Positions 1 through 6,261 of a stretch of DNA of 8,494 nt are shown here, in pieces (position 1 is the first letter of the stretch; each line of letters starts with the position of its first letter). Location of the stretch: assembly GCA_951800675.1 (NCBI GenBank), contig CATOKC010000136.1, forward strand, positions 1 through 8,494, read 5' to 3'. The position numbers and the translations under genes were made by a program. The notes under the pieces are model-generated. The model was not told where the DNA came from. It ran no database searches and saw nothing but the letters and a program-made list of their open reading frames with translations. This DNA is from an uncultured Oscillibacter sp. (GTDB lineage: Bacteria > Bacillota_A > Clostridia > Oscillospirales > Oscillospiraceae).

Positions 1-43
1 CTATCTTTGTAGTTGCTCCCTCTTAATATATAATTGCACAAAC

Positions 44-568
44 CTATTTTTTGCTCTTTTTCATCTGCTCTTTGAAGGATTTTTTGAGCATATCCAGTCC
101 AGCCTTCTTGGTTAAATCGCTTTGATCCAGTTTCCCCATTTTGATTGCCTTACAGACTTCAATGTAGGCTTTCCCCAGTGCCAAGGTAATGACTCCCGCT
201 GTACCAGCAGAAATAGCGCCGCCAGCTACCGTGCCGACTCCCGGAATCAGCTTTAAGAGATTGGATGCCACGGTTTTTCCAATTACGGTTGCGCCGCCAA
301 CACCGATTGCAGCTGTAGCCAAGGAGGTAAGGGCATCGCGTTCAATGTCAAACTCAAAAACGCTGTTGATGGCGATCATCATTGCTACCTGCTGCCCAAT
401 CAGCAACGGAGCATCCGCAAACGGAATGGGAACCGCACCGGTTGCGGTCGTACTCGCAACAAAGCCCAGCACGACATTGTTAGCCTTTTCAAACATTTCC
501 TGGTACTCATACTCTTGGATGTCCTCTAAGAGGTCATCCTCATAGTCCGATTTATCTGTGACTGCCAT
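44..568 (-). CDS. Stand-alone DUF697-type membrane protein
   Basis: This 174-residue protein has an acidic N-terminus (residues 7-28), two hydrophobic glycine/alanine-rich blocks (about 31-71 and 83-141) and a lysine-rich C-terminal tail. The block with VPIPFADAPLLIGQQ (46-60) followed by LLKLIPGVG (104-112) and a Gly/Ala/Thr-rich helix ending ALGKAY (130-135) matches the pattern I know from the DUF697 family. DUF697 domains usually sit C-terminal to an Era- or dynamin-like GTPase domain and associate with membranes. Here there is no room for a GTPase domain and no P-loop. The ATG is preceded by AGGAGG eight bases upstream, just after the stop of the 479-residue gene (12-base gap), so it is probably the fourth gene of the WYL operon. 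The protein is likely membrane-inserted. Its molecular role is unknown, and a GTPase partner could lie beyond the left edge. Confidence 0.8.
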   Translation of the reverse strand: MAVTDKSDYEDDLLEDIQEYEYQEMFEKANNVVLGFVASTTATGAVPIPFADAPLLIGQQVAMMIAINSVFEFDIERDALTSLATAAIGVGGATVIGKTVASNLLKLIPGVGTVAGGAISAGTAGVITLALGKAYIEVCKAIKMGKLDQSDLTKKAGLDMLKKSFKEQMKKSKK

Positions 569-580
569 TTTCTTTTCCTC

Positions 581-2020
581 CTAATTCAAAAAATAATTGT
601 CAATATCAGCTTTGCTGCGCAACACCCTGTCCTGCGCAACGCCAACATAGTCAGCCAGTGCAATGGAACCGTCAAAAGCAATGTTCACATTCGGGTCAAA
701 AGCCAGCTCCAGCATAGATGTATACTTGGTGAGTTCTTTTTTGAGTTGGGCAATTAGTTGCTGATAGCGCTCTTCCAGCATTTTGTTCAGGGCGGCGAAA
801 CTCTCACGATAATTCTGGATCAGAGACTGTTCCTTCTCCGAGAGATGGTCCTTGGCAATCTGATACATAAACATACCAGCCATATTGCCAATGATGGCGC
901 CAAGAACCGGAACAGGGATCAGTGTCTGCCCCAACATGGACGCGACAGCACTTACGGATACGTCAAGGCAAAGCACCTCCGAGTTGACAATGAAATCTTC
1001 TTGTGCGATATTTCCCTGCTGGAGCTGATAGGCCTGCGCCGCAACGCCAAAGGATGCAGTTACCAGAGCGTTTGCGACTGCGGCGGGCGTTACGGTGAAA
1101 TTGGTCATCGCATAAATCGCCGCACCTCTAACACCGCCTTGACCTGCTCCCTTTGCGGTGTCGATCCCAACTTCCTGCCAGTCCTCTGCCGTGAACTCCG
1201 CAATACGTTTTCCTTGCTTCAGCTTTTTTGCAACACCCAGACAGAAGGCCATACCGCCCTCCGCTGCCGCGCCGACCGCCGCTGCCTGCGCTCCCTGTTT
1301 CAGCGTGGGCTTGCTGGCCTTATATGCCTCATCCCGGCGACACTGGTCCTCATCGCGGATGTTTTTCTCCTCGTTTTTTGCGGTCTCGTCAATTTTTCCC
1401 TTTTGGGCTGCGGCGTAGTCCAGCACGGCAGGTTCCAGATCATCCGGCGTAATCCCACTTTCGGAAAAAAATTCCTGTACCCACTTCCATAGCCGGTAAG
1501 TACTGGCGGATTCTTTTGCCGCTTCCTCTTGGGACATTGCCAGAAGCCGCTTGAGTTCCTGATAGAAATCCTTCGGAAGCTGATACTTTCCTCCGTTTTT
1601 GAGGAAGTTCGGATATTTTTCGAGGTGTTCTTTAACCGCCTCAAGGCCAAAGTGGCCCCCTGCCCGCACAAATTTCTGCTGAATTTCCACACCGTTCCGA
1701 AGAAGGTCCGCAGGACCGTTATCGTTGATCCACTTACAGGCTGCATCCAGACCCTTGACCAGATTCCGAGCGTTTTCAATTCCAGCTTCGGCCGCTTCCG
1801 CAAGAAAGCCGTGCATTCCCTTTCCGCCGCCCCGGTTGCTGGCAATCAGGGCAGCGATGTCTGTTTTCATCTTCTGAAGCTCCGCCAGTGCCTGCTCCAG
1901 ATTGATATCCTGTGCGGCCAGCTTTGCCAGTAGCTCATTCAGCCGCAACTGGTTCAGGTAATCGACCCATGCGGCAAACCCCTGTTCCTGTGTGCTTTTT
2001 ACGATTTGCGCAACGTCCAT
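581..2020 (-). CDS. Hypothetical protein, helical ends with central hydrophobic domain
   Basis: I do not recognise this 479-residue protein. Residues 1-60 are predicted to be strongly helical (Leu/Ala/Gln/Lys heptad-like). A glycine patch follows at 62-71, then mixed helical sequence to about 195, a highly charged Lys/Glu/Asp linker (about 203-238), and an Ala/Gly-rich hydrophobic region (241-390). That region contains a probable membrane-embedded stretch around 367-387 (IPVPVLGAIIGN motif). A C-terminal helical segment (392-440) is followed by a conserved-looking acidic tail ending ADIDNYFLN. The IPVPVLG stretch resembles the proline/glycine membrane motif of the neighbouring DUF697-type protein. 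There is no signal peptide and no Walker A or nuclease motif; the GGGKG at 64-68 lacks the spacing and the Ser/Thr of a P-loop. The start is ATG with AAGGAGG upstream, and that site overlaps the stop of the preceding gene. It is probably a membrane-acting partner of its neighbours; this is inference. Confidence 0.8.
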   Translation of the reverse strand: MDVAQIVKSTQEQGFAAWVDYLNQLRLNELLAKLAAQDINLEQALAELQKMKTDIAALIASNRGGGKGMHGFLAEAAEAGIENARNLVKGLDAACKWINDNGPADLLRNGVEIQQKFVRAGGHFGLEAVKEHLEKYPNFLKNGGKYQLPKDFYQELKRLLAMSQEEAAKESASTYRLWKWVQEFFSESGITPDDLEPAVLDYAAAQKGKIDETAKNEEKNIRDEDQCRRDEAYKASKPTLKQGAQAAAVGAAAEGGMAFCLGVAKKLKQGKRIAEFTAEDWQEVGIDTAKGAGQGGVRGAAIYAMTNFTVTPAAVANALVTASFGVAAQAYQLQQGNIAQEDFIVNSEVLCLDVSVSAVASMLGQTLIPVPVLGAIIGNMAGMFMYQIAKDHLSEKEQSLIQNYRESFAALNKMLEERYQQLIAQLKKELTKYTSMLELAFDPNVNIAFDGSIALADYVGVAQDRVLRSKADIDNYFLN

Positions 2021-2032
2021 AGCGGACCCTCC

Positions 2033-2872
2033 TTAAATCGTTTTGTTCAGCAGTTCCGCCAGCGTCAAAGTATTGTTTACCATGGTTCCAAGCCGGTACT
2101 GCTCGTCCTCGGAAAGTTCCAGGTAGTTTGCCCCCTTTAGCGGTCTATTGGCTTGAGTCATGTCTCGCAGGGCATCCATCAACATCACGGTTTCATCCGT
2201 GAAATGCTGAATCTTAGCGCTGGTCTCACTCAGTTCCGCACCAGCCATTGTAATCTTTTTCGCCTCAGCAATCGCCTCATCCGCAATCTGTTTGTTTTTA
2301 TGCCCAAGCATAGCTACAGAAGCCACAGTCGTTGCTCCGGTAATTCCCCAACCGATAGGACCAGCCAAGGCCAGCAGTGCCTTCCCGCCTGCAATTCCCA
2401 GACCGCCTTTCGCTATAGCTCCGCCGCCCAGCCAAGCCAGAGCCGCTTTTGTGGCGGCAGCCCCTGTCAGAGAAGATATCGCAGTTCCGGTAAAGGCAGT
2501 TCCAAAGGTTGTTGCAACCCACATGGCCGCCGTTGGTGCCATGCTGGCGACCGCAGCCCCTCCGGCAACTCCGGCGGCAACAGCGGCTCCGGATTTGACT
2601 GCGGCCTCTATCGCTTCTGCGGCATAGGCTTCGGTCTCCCGGAACTTCTCCCGCGCCGCCTGGATATCAGAAATCTTTTTCTCAAATTCTTTGGGCCGGT
2701 TGGCAATACTGTTCACCAAGAACTCAATTTCATGAATCAAGGAAACACTGTCCTGCCGCCGCTCATAAAGCTGGATGCCCAGCTTTTCCATCTTTTGATA
2801 TTGCGTGTTGTACTTGTTTATCGCCCGTTCATGAATGGCGAGTGCTTCTTTCTTCGGTTTTGCATAGAGCAT
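2033..2872 (-). CDS. Hypothetical glycine-zipper-like protein with helical ends
   Basis: I do not recognise a named family for this 279-residue protein. Residues 7-92 look like long amphipathic or coiled-coil helices rich in Lys, Glu and Gln. Residues 93-190 form an almost uncharged Ala/Gly-rich hydrophobic core with repeated small residues (for example LAWLGGGAIAKGGLGIAGGK at 145-164, then LALAGPIGW at 167-175). Residues 191-279 return to charged helix. A helical arm, hydrophobic glycine-zipper hairpin, helical arm plan recalls bacterial pore-forming or membrane-remodelling proteins, but that is analogy and not a family assignment. There is no signal peptide, so the protein would start cytosolic. 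The ATG has an AGGGGG site seven bases upstream and lies 11 bases after the WYL regulator's stop. It is the first non-regulatory gene of the operon. No catalytic motif is visible. Confidence 0.8.
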   Translation of the reverse strand: MLYAKPKKEALAIHERAINKYNTQYQKMEKLGIQLYERRQDSVSLIHEIEFLVNSIANRPKEFEKKISDIQAAREKFRETEAYAAEAIEAAVKSGAAVAAGVAGGAAVASMAPTAAMWVATTFGTAFTGTAISSLTGAAATKAALAWLGGGAIAKGGLGIAGGKALLALAGPIGWGITGATTVASVAMLGHKNKQIADEAIAEAKKITMAGAELSETSAKIQHFTDETVMLMDALRDMTQANRPLKGANYLELSEDEQYRLGTMVNNTLTLAELLNKTI

Positions 2873-2883
2873 AAAATAACCCC

Positions 2884-3816
2884 CTAATCTATTTTCTCAA
2901 TATAATTTCCCTGACTCATCAGCCACATCTCAATCCCCTTTCCAAACACCTCCGCACGAATAATCCAACCATCCCCATCAGCCTCGATTACCTCCGCCGT
3001 GGGCAAGCGGTCTAGCACCGCCTCGATTGACGGGCCCGTATAGCGGAATTTAATATGTTCCAGCTTGCCGCCGTACATGAACTGTACCCGTTTCCGAAAT
3101 TCCCCTTCTTCAAAGCGGTCTCTGTAAGGCACATGGAAATGTTCGTCCAGCACCTTGAAAGAGCGAATGCGGTCAACACGGTAAATGGTCGGGAACAGAT
3201 CGTCTGGATTATCAAAGTCTGCTTTGTCCTCCAGGAATGCCGTCAAATAAAAGTAGTATTCGGAAAACATGATGCCTACAGGCTGGATCCGCCGCGTCAC
3301 GAGCTTCGGTTCCTTCAACCGCTCATACTGGATTTCCATTACCTGATGCCTTTGGACTGCTTGTCCAATCTCCCAAAGGCCGCTCAGGATTTGCCTGTTA
3401 TGATGCGGTTCTATGTAATGGTATTTTTCGTTTGCAATCAGTTCCCGTATCGCTTTTTTGTTTTGCTCCGGCACACAGCGGGAAATCAGCTTGTCCAATA
3501 TGGGGAGCATTTCATCTTTCCTCATGGAACGGCTCTCCAACAGGATTTTGCAAACAGCCAGAATTTCGCTGTTGCTTAAAGTCTGTTGTACGGTGTCCTG
3601 GATGCGGTATCCGTGAGATGCTTTATCATAAATAATTTCCTGGCCTACGTCTTGCTCTGCCAGGAAGTACCTTAATGCTCCAAGGTCACGCTGAATGCTC
3701 CGCTCGGTGACGCAGAAATACTGAGCTAATTCCTTTTTGGTAAAAGTTTCGCCTTGCGTCAGCTTGAAATAGATACGCAGTATCCGGTCAGTTTTGAGGG
3801 CAGATGTGTTCTCCAT
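2884..3816 (-). CDS. WYL-domain transcriptional regulator
   Basis: This is a transcription factor with an N-terminal winged helix-turn-helix and a C-terminal ligand-sensing WYL domain, 310 residues from the chosen start. The HTH spans about 10-55, with FTKKELAQYF and VTERSIQRDL giving the two DNA-binding helices. The WYL domain spans roughly 142-222: RRIQPVGIMFSEYYFYLTAF holds the signature (F189-Y190-L191, with Trp replaced by Phe), followed by YRVDRIRSF (212-220). A C-terminal WCX-like extension runs to 310. I chose the ATG at 3816 because CAGGAGA lies seven bases upstream. An in-frame GTG at 3849 would add 11 residues but leaves almost no leader after the predicted promoter. The gene leads the operon, so autoregulation is likely. 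WYL proteins bind nucleic acid or nucleotide ligands and often control phage-defence operons, which suggests but does not prove such a role here. Confidence 0.9.
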   Translation of the reverse strand: MENTSALKTDRILRIYFKLTQGETFTKKELAQYFCVTERSIQRDLGALRYFLAEQDVGQEIIYDKASHGYRIQDTVQQTLSNSEILAVCKILLESRSMRKDEMLPILDKLISRCVPEQNKKAIRELIANEKYHYIEPHHNRQILSGLWEIGQAVQRHQVMEIQYERLKEPKLVTRRIQPVGIMFSEYYFYLTAFLEDKADFDNPDDLFPTIYRVDRIRSFKVLDEHFHVPYRDRFEEGEFRKRVQFMYGGKLEHIKFRYTGPSIEAVLDRLPTAEVIEADGDGWIIRAEVFGKGIEMWLMSQGNYIEKID

Positions 3817-3854
3817 GCGCCATTCTCCTGAATACGTGCTGTCAAGCACATATT

Positions 3855-3885
3855 TATATCTGTTAATTATAATACTATATCTATT
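3855..3885. promoter_or_regulatory. Candidate operator: direct repeat in divergent control region
   Basis: TATATCTGTT (3855-3864) and TATATCTATT (3876-3885) match at nine of ten positions and start 21 bases apart, two turns of the helix. They flank and overlap the -10 and the predicted start of the WYL operon transcript. This geometry suits two regulator dimers binding one face of the DNA. It could serve the WYL protein, the small Xre protein or both. The A+T richness of the region makes a chance match possible. Confidence 0.35.
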
Positions 3886-3897
3886 CGCTCATGTCAA
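3869..3897 (-). promoter_or_regulatory. Sigma-70-type promoter of the WYL operon
   Basis: Read on the minus strand, TTGACA (3897-3892) is separated by exactly 17 bases from TATTAT (3874-3869). This is a nearly consensus vegetative promoter, with transcription expected to begin near 3862, about 45 bases before the WYL start codon. The -10 overlaps a perfect TATAAT on the opposite strand (3868-3873), which could be the -10 of the divergent small Xre gene, although no good -35 accompanies it. The strong promoter match implies that the operon is kept quiet by a repressor. Confidence 0.65.
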
Positions 3898-3943
3898 TTC
3901 CTGTCACGATTGTTTACCATATAGAAATGTGGAGGAATTGCAA

Positions 3944-4180
3944 ATGAAACAGATTTACGCAGACAAGTATCGTCAAATCGGATTAAAGATAGCCTATTAC
4001 CGCAAACTCCGGGGTTTGACTCAGGAGGAGCTTGCCGAACAGGTAGGCTTAGCCCCGGCTTTCATTGGACATTTGGAGGCTCCAAACATCACAAAGGCTT
4101 TGTCATTGGATGCTCTGTTTGACATAGCTGCTGTACTCGAAGTGTCTCCGTACAAATTTCTCGTGTTTGAAGATGATTGA
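3944..4180 (+). CDS. Small Xre-family HTH regulator
   Basis: This 78-residue protein is almost entirely one Cro/C1-type helix-turn-helix domain. Residues 12-67 contain IAYYRKLRGLTQEELAEQVG (helices 1-2), APAFIGHLEAPNI (recognition helix region) and a C-terminal helix pair ending LEVSPYKFLVFEDD. I chose the ATG at 3944 because GGAGG lies eight bases upstream and the HTH begins just after it. A longer reading from 3794 would overlap the divergent WYL gene and has no matching site. It is transcribed away from the WYL operon and shares a roughly 127-base control region with it, so it may co-regulate that operon or only itself. It has no effector domain. Confidence 0.88.
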   Translation: MKQIYADKYRQIGLKIAYYRKLRGLTQEELAEQVGLAPAFIGHLEAPNITKALSLDALFDIAAVLEVSPYKFLVFEDD

Positions 4181-4207
4181 TCGTACTCATTATAGCATAT
4201 AGGGGTA

Positions 4208-4236
4208 GACAGATGCTGTCCTTGTGAAAACTTTTT
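4208..4236 (+). terminator. Weak terminator candidate after the small Xre gene
   Basis: A short dyad, GACAG-ATG-CTGTC (4208-4220), is followed about a dozen bases later by a run of six T residues. It lies 28 bases after the small Xre stop codon and between two convergent genes, the right place for a terminator. The stem is only five base pairs and the T run is not adjacent, so this is a weak call. Confidence 0.25.
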
Positions 4237-4255
4237 TGTAAATAGCAATCGTGGT

Positions 4256-5062
4256 TTATTTCCGTTTCTTCCCCCTCTGTGAAACCGAACTTTTCAACAG
4301 TTCCGACTTCTGGGCAATTCGTGCCAGCCACTGTTTTTCTTCCTCGGTCAGTTTGTTGTAGCGGAGCTTTGTCTGCTTGCAGAACAGCATGATGAGCTGT
4401 TCCAGCTTACTGCCGTTGAAATAGGCAACCTCCTCCAAGTCCTGTTTCAATTCTTCTGCGGCAAAGTTTTTCGGTGCGCTGTCGCTCCGGCCCAGGTGCG
4501 CTTTCCGCATATCCTCCATGATGGCGTCAATGTCACGATGCACTCGGCTGGTGAAATATTCCCCCTCGTCCACATGGGCCGATTGAAGAAGATAGGTCGT
4601 TTTGTCGTTCTCTCCCGGCTGGTACTTCTCCACGATTTCAGCCCGCGCCACATCTACCCATGCGTTCAGATTTTGTATCTGCATGGCGGCGATGCCCTCC
4701 ACATAAATCTGAATATCAGCCAGCAGCTTTACAAAATCCGGGTGCGCCACCAATTCCCCCAGCAGCGCAGTATCCACTCGCCCCGCTTTCAATACATCAA
4801 TCATAGCGTCACTCAAACGCAGGTCTGCCAGATCAGCGTTTGGGTGGCGCTTTGTTTCTGTCAAACCCAAAAGATAGTCGGCGGTCACGCCGTAAAACTT
4901 TGCCAGCCTGATGAGCGCATAGTGGCTAATGTCTTTGGTATCGTCCGCCTCGTAGCTACCCAAGGCGGATGAGGACAGGCCCGTTTGCTCCGCAAGCTCC
5001 TTTAGCGTCAGCCCTCGTTCCACCCGCAAATCCTTTATCCGTTCCTGTATCGTTAAAGACAT
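4256..5062 (-). CDS. Xre-family regulator with long C-terminal domain
   Basis: This 268-residue protein has an N-terminal Cro/C1-type HTH (residues 5-65: IKDLRVERGLTLKELAEQTG, SSSALGSYEAD, then LIRLAKFYGVTADYLLGL). The remaining 200 residues form a helical region of no recognised family with a basic tail (RGKKRK). Proteins of this design are common in conjugative or integrative elements of Firmicutes, where they act as element regulators; here that is inference. The ATG at 5062 is chosen because GGAGG sits eight bases upstream. A GTG at 5077 would overlap that site. The gene is convergent with the small Xre gene. It lies at the right edge of the A+T-richer part and 91 bases from the PadR gene on its right. 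A dyad near its -35 region suggests autoregulation. Confidence 0.88.
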   Translation of the reverse strand: MSLTIQERIKDLRVERGLTLKELAEQTGLSSSALGSYEADDTKDISHYALIRLAKFYGVTADYLLGLTETKRHPNADLADLRLSDAMIDVLKAGRVDTALLGELVAHPDFVKLLADIQIYVEGIAAMQIQNLNAWVDVARAEIVEKYQPGENDKTTYLLQSAHVDEGEYFTSRVHRDIDAIMEDMRKAHLGRSDSAPKNFAAEELKQDLEEVAYFNGSKLEQLIMLFCKQTKLRYNKLTEEEKQWLARIAQKSELLKSSVSQRGKKRK

Positions 5063-5091
5063 AATGCTATCCTCCACCTGATTTTACTGCC

Positions 5092-5121
5092 ATTCTACCA
5101 CATTTCCGAGAGCGTGGAAAT
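5092..5121 (-). promoter_or_regulatory. Promoter with overlapping dyad for the 268-residue Xre gene
   Basis: On the minus strand TTTCCA (5120-5115) and TAGAAT (5097-5092) are separated by 17 bases, and a TGG immediately before the hexamer gives an extended -10. An inverted repeat, ATTTCC (5102-5107) with GGAAAT (5116-5121) and eight bases between, covers the -35 and spacer. That is the usual place for an autorepressor's operator. The start site would fall near 5085, about 23 bases before the ATG. Confidence 0.45.
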
Positions 5122-5153
5122 ATCCGGTTTTTAGGCTGTCGAGGCGTAAACGG

Positions 5154-5456
5154 TCACTCCACGCCCAGGGCCTCCAAAGTGGCCTTGAGGCTCCGCCATG
5201 CCTCCAGAAGCTGGGCGTGTTTTGCCGCGCCCGCTGGGGTCAGGCGGTAGTACTTCCGGGCGGGCCCGCCGGAGACCGCGCCCTGGTACTGCTCCGTGAA
5301 GCCGTCCCGGCAGAGGCCCCGGAGGAGGGCGTAGACAGCGCTCTCCTGGGTGTCGGGGAAGCCGTCGTGGAGCTGCCGGAGGAGCTCATAGCCGTACTGG
5401 TCTCCCCGGCTGAGGACCTGGAGCAGGCAGAGCTCCAGAAGGTCCTTCTTCAGCAT
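5154..5456 (-). CDS. PadR-family transcriptional regulator
   Basis: This is a 100-residue winged-helix regulator. LLELCLLQVLSRGDQYGYEL (residues 6-25) is the characteristic PadR helix 1-2 segment, followed by SAVYALLRGLCRDGFTEQY (recognition helix and start of the wing, 39-57), the wing basic patch GPARKYYRLTPAG (64-76) and a short C-terminal dimerisation helix. Length and motif order match small PadR proteins of subfamily s1. The ATG (5456) overlaps the end of the upstream membrane-protein gene by seven bases (ATGCTGA), so it is probably translationally coupled. It likely represses its own operon, and the repeats near 6242-6329 are candidate sites. No convincing terminator separates it from the Xre gene 91 bases further on. 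Confidence 0.92.
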   Translation of the reverse strand: MLKKDLLELCLLQVLSRGDQYGYELLRQLHDGFPDTQESAVYALLRGLCRDGFTEQYQGAVSGGPARKYYRLTPAGAAKHAQLLEAWRSLKATLEALGVE

Positions 5457-6229
5457 AGGGACACCCCCGTTCCCGCCAGGCCCAGGACCGTCAGGAGGGC
5501 GCAATAGGGCAGGGAATCCGCTGGGGAGCCGTCCAGACGCATGTCCCACAGCACAGACAGCGCCGCCATGACGAGCGCCGTCATTGTGAGGCTCAGGGCA
5601 TAGACCGCCCGCCAGCGGCGGTCCGCAAGCCGGGCCTGGACGAGGGCCCAGAGGCCCGTCAGCGACAGCAGGAAGCCCATCCAGAGCAGGATGTCCGCTA
5701 TGTGGCCGGCGAGACCGGCGTGGGCCTGGAGAAAGTCCATGGGCCCCTGGGGCTGGACCGCGGCGAGATAGAGGACAGACCAGGCCACAGCCATCCCGGC
5801 GAGCTGGAGGGCCAAAAGGGGCGTCACTCCTCTGGGGAGGGGGCCTTCCTTCCCCGCCTCCCGCCGCCGGAACCAGACCAGGGACACCCCCAGCCCCGCC
5901 GAGAGGAGCATCAGCTCCACGGGGAAGCGGTACAGGAACTGCTGGAAGAACCCCCACAGCCGCCAGCCTCCCGGCAGGGGCGCCGCCGCAGGTAACAGCA
6001 GGCAGGCCGCCATCACGGCGAAGGCCGCAAGCCACCTATGATACAGCTTCGGCTGGGAGACCAGCCGCATGGCCTCCACGGGGCCGCCCAGGTCCCGGCG
6101 GAGGCTCTCGTCGTCTCTGGGGGCGGCATCCAGGATGTCGCGGTACTCGGCGAGGACCTCCCGGGCCTCCTCCGGGGGCAGGAGCCACCGCGCCGCGCGG
6201 GTCAGCTGGGTGAAGTAGTCCTTTTTCAT
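5450..6229 (-). CDS. HAAS/DUF1700-like multi-pass membrane protein
   Basis: This is a 259-residue integral membrane protein. Residues 1-57 form a soluble helical domain (MKKDYFTQL, then LPPEEAREVLAEYRDILD at 17-34, then DLGGPVEAMRLV at 46-57), the pattern of the HAAS/DUF1700 domain that usually accompanies PadR regulators. About six hydrophobic segments follow, near 65-83, 103-120, 135-157, 173-198, 207-227 and 239-258. The ATG has AAGGAGG seven bases upstream. The gene is first in a two-gene operon with padR, the reverse of the order I regard as usual. Its biochemical function is not established from sequence. A role in membrane or envelope stress sensing with the PadR protein is inference from the partnership. 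Confidence 0.85.
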   Translation of the reverse strand: MKKDYFTQLTRAARWLLPPEEAREVLAEYRDILDAAPRDDESLRRDLGGPVEAMRLVSQPKLYHRWLAAFAVMAACLLLPAAAPLPGGWRLWGFFQQFLYRFPVELMLLSAGLGVSLVWFRRREAGKEGPLPRGVTPLLALQLAGMAVAWSVLYLAAVQPQGPMDFLQAHAGLAGHIADILLWMGFLLSLTGLWALVQARLADRRWRAVYALSLTMTALVMAALSVLWDMRLDGSPADSLPYCALLTVLGLAGTGVSLC

Positions 6230-6241
6230 AGCGGATCCTCC

Positions 6242-6261
6242 TTTTTAACTACTGTTAAAAA
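6242..6261. promoter_or_regulatory. Perfect inverted repeat next to the HAAS ribosome binding site
   Basis: TTTTTAAC-TACT-GTTAAAAA is a perfect dyad with eight-base arms and a four-base spacer. It lies in the predicted 5' leader of the HAAS-padR transcript and runs into its AAGGAGG site. It could be a PadR operator that blocks the polymerase just past the start site, or an RNA hairpin that affects ribosome access. The stem would be A+U rich and weak, so the DNA-operator reading is preferred. Confidence 0.45.

Noticed and set aside
1..43. Start of another operon gene at the left edge
   Set aside because: A purine-rich site is present on the minus strand (complement of 16-24), but no ATG, GTG or TTG follows it before the window ends, so no gene can be called.
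758..1492. Long open frame on the plus strand opposite the 479-residue gene
   Set aside because: Its translation is rich in Arg/Cys/His with no domain pattern, it has no good ribosome binding site, and it lies entirely antisense to a gene with clear signals.
1811..1840. GGGKG stretch in the 479-residue protein as a possible P-loop
   Set aside because: It lacks the first glycine at the right spacing and the Ser/Thr after Lys, and no Walker B, G3 or G4 motif follows.
2153..2887. Long open frame on the plus strand opposite the 279-residue gene
   Set aside because: Its composition (Ser/Cys/Arg/Gly mixture) is that of an antisense shadow, and it has no supporting start signal.
3794..3943. Upstream extension of the small Xre gene
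   Set aside because: The extension crosses the control region and overlaps the divergent WYL gene. The ATG at 3944 has a good ribosome site and directly precedes the HTH domain.
5154..6035. Longer 293-residue reading of the PadR gene
   Set aside because: The first 190 or so residues are Pro/Gly/Arg-rich and lie in another frame of the membrane-protein gene. The PadR domain begins at the internal ATG at 5456.
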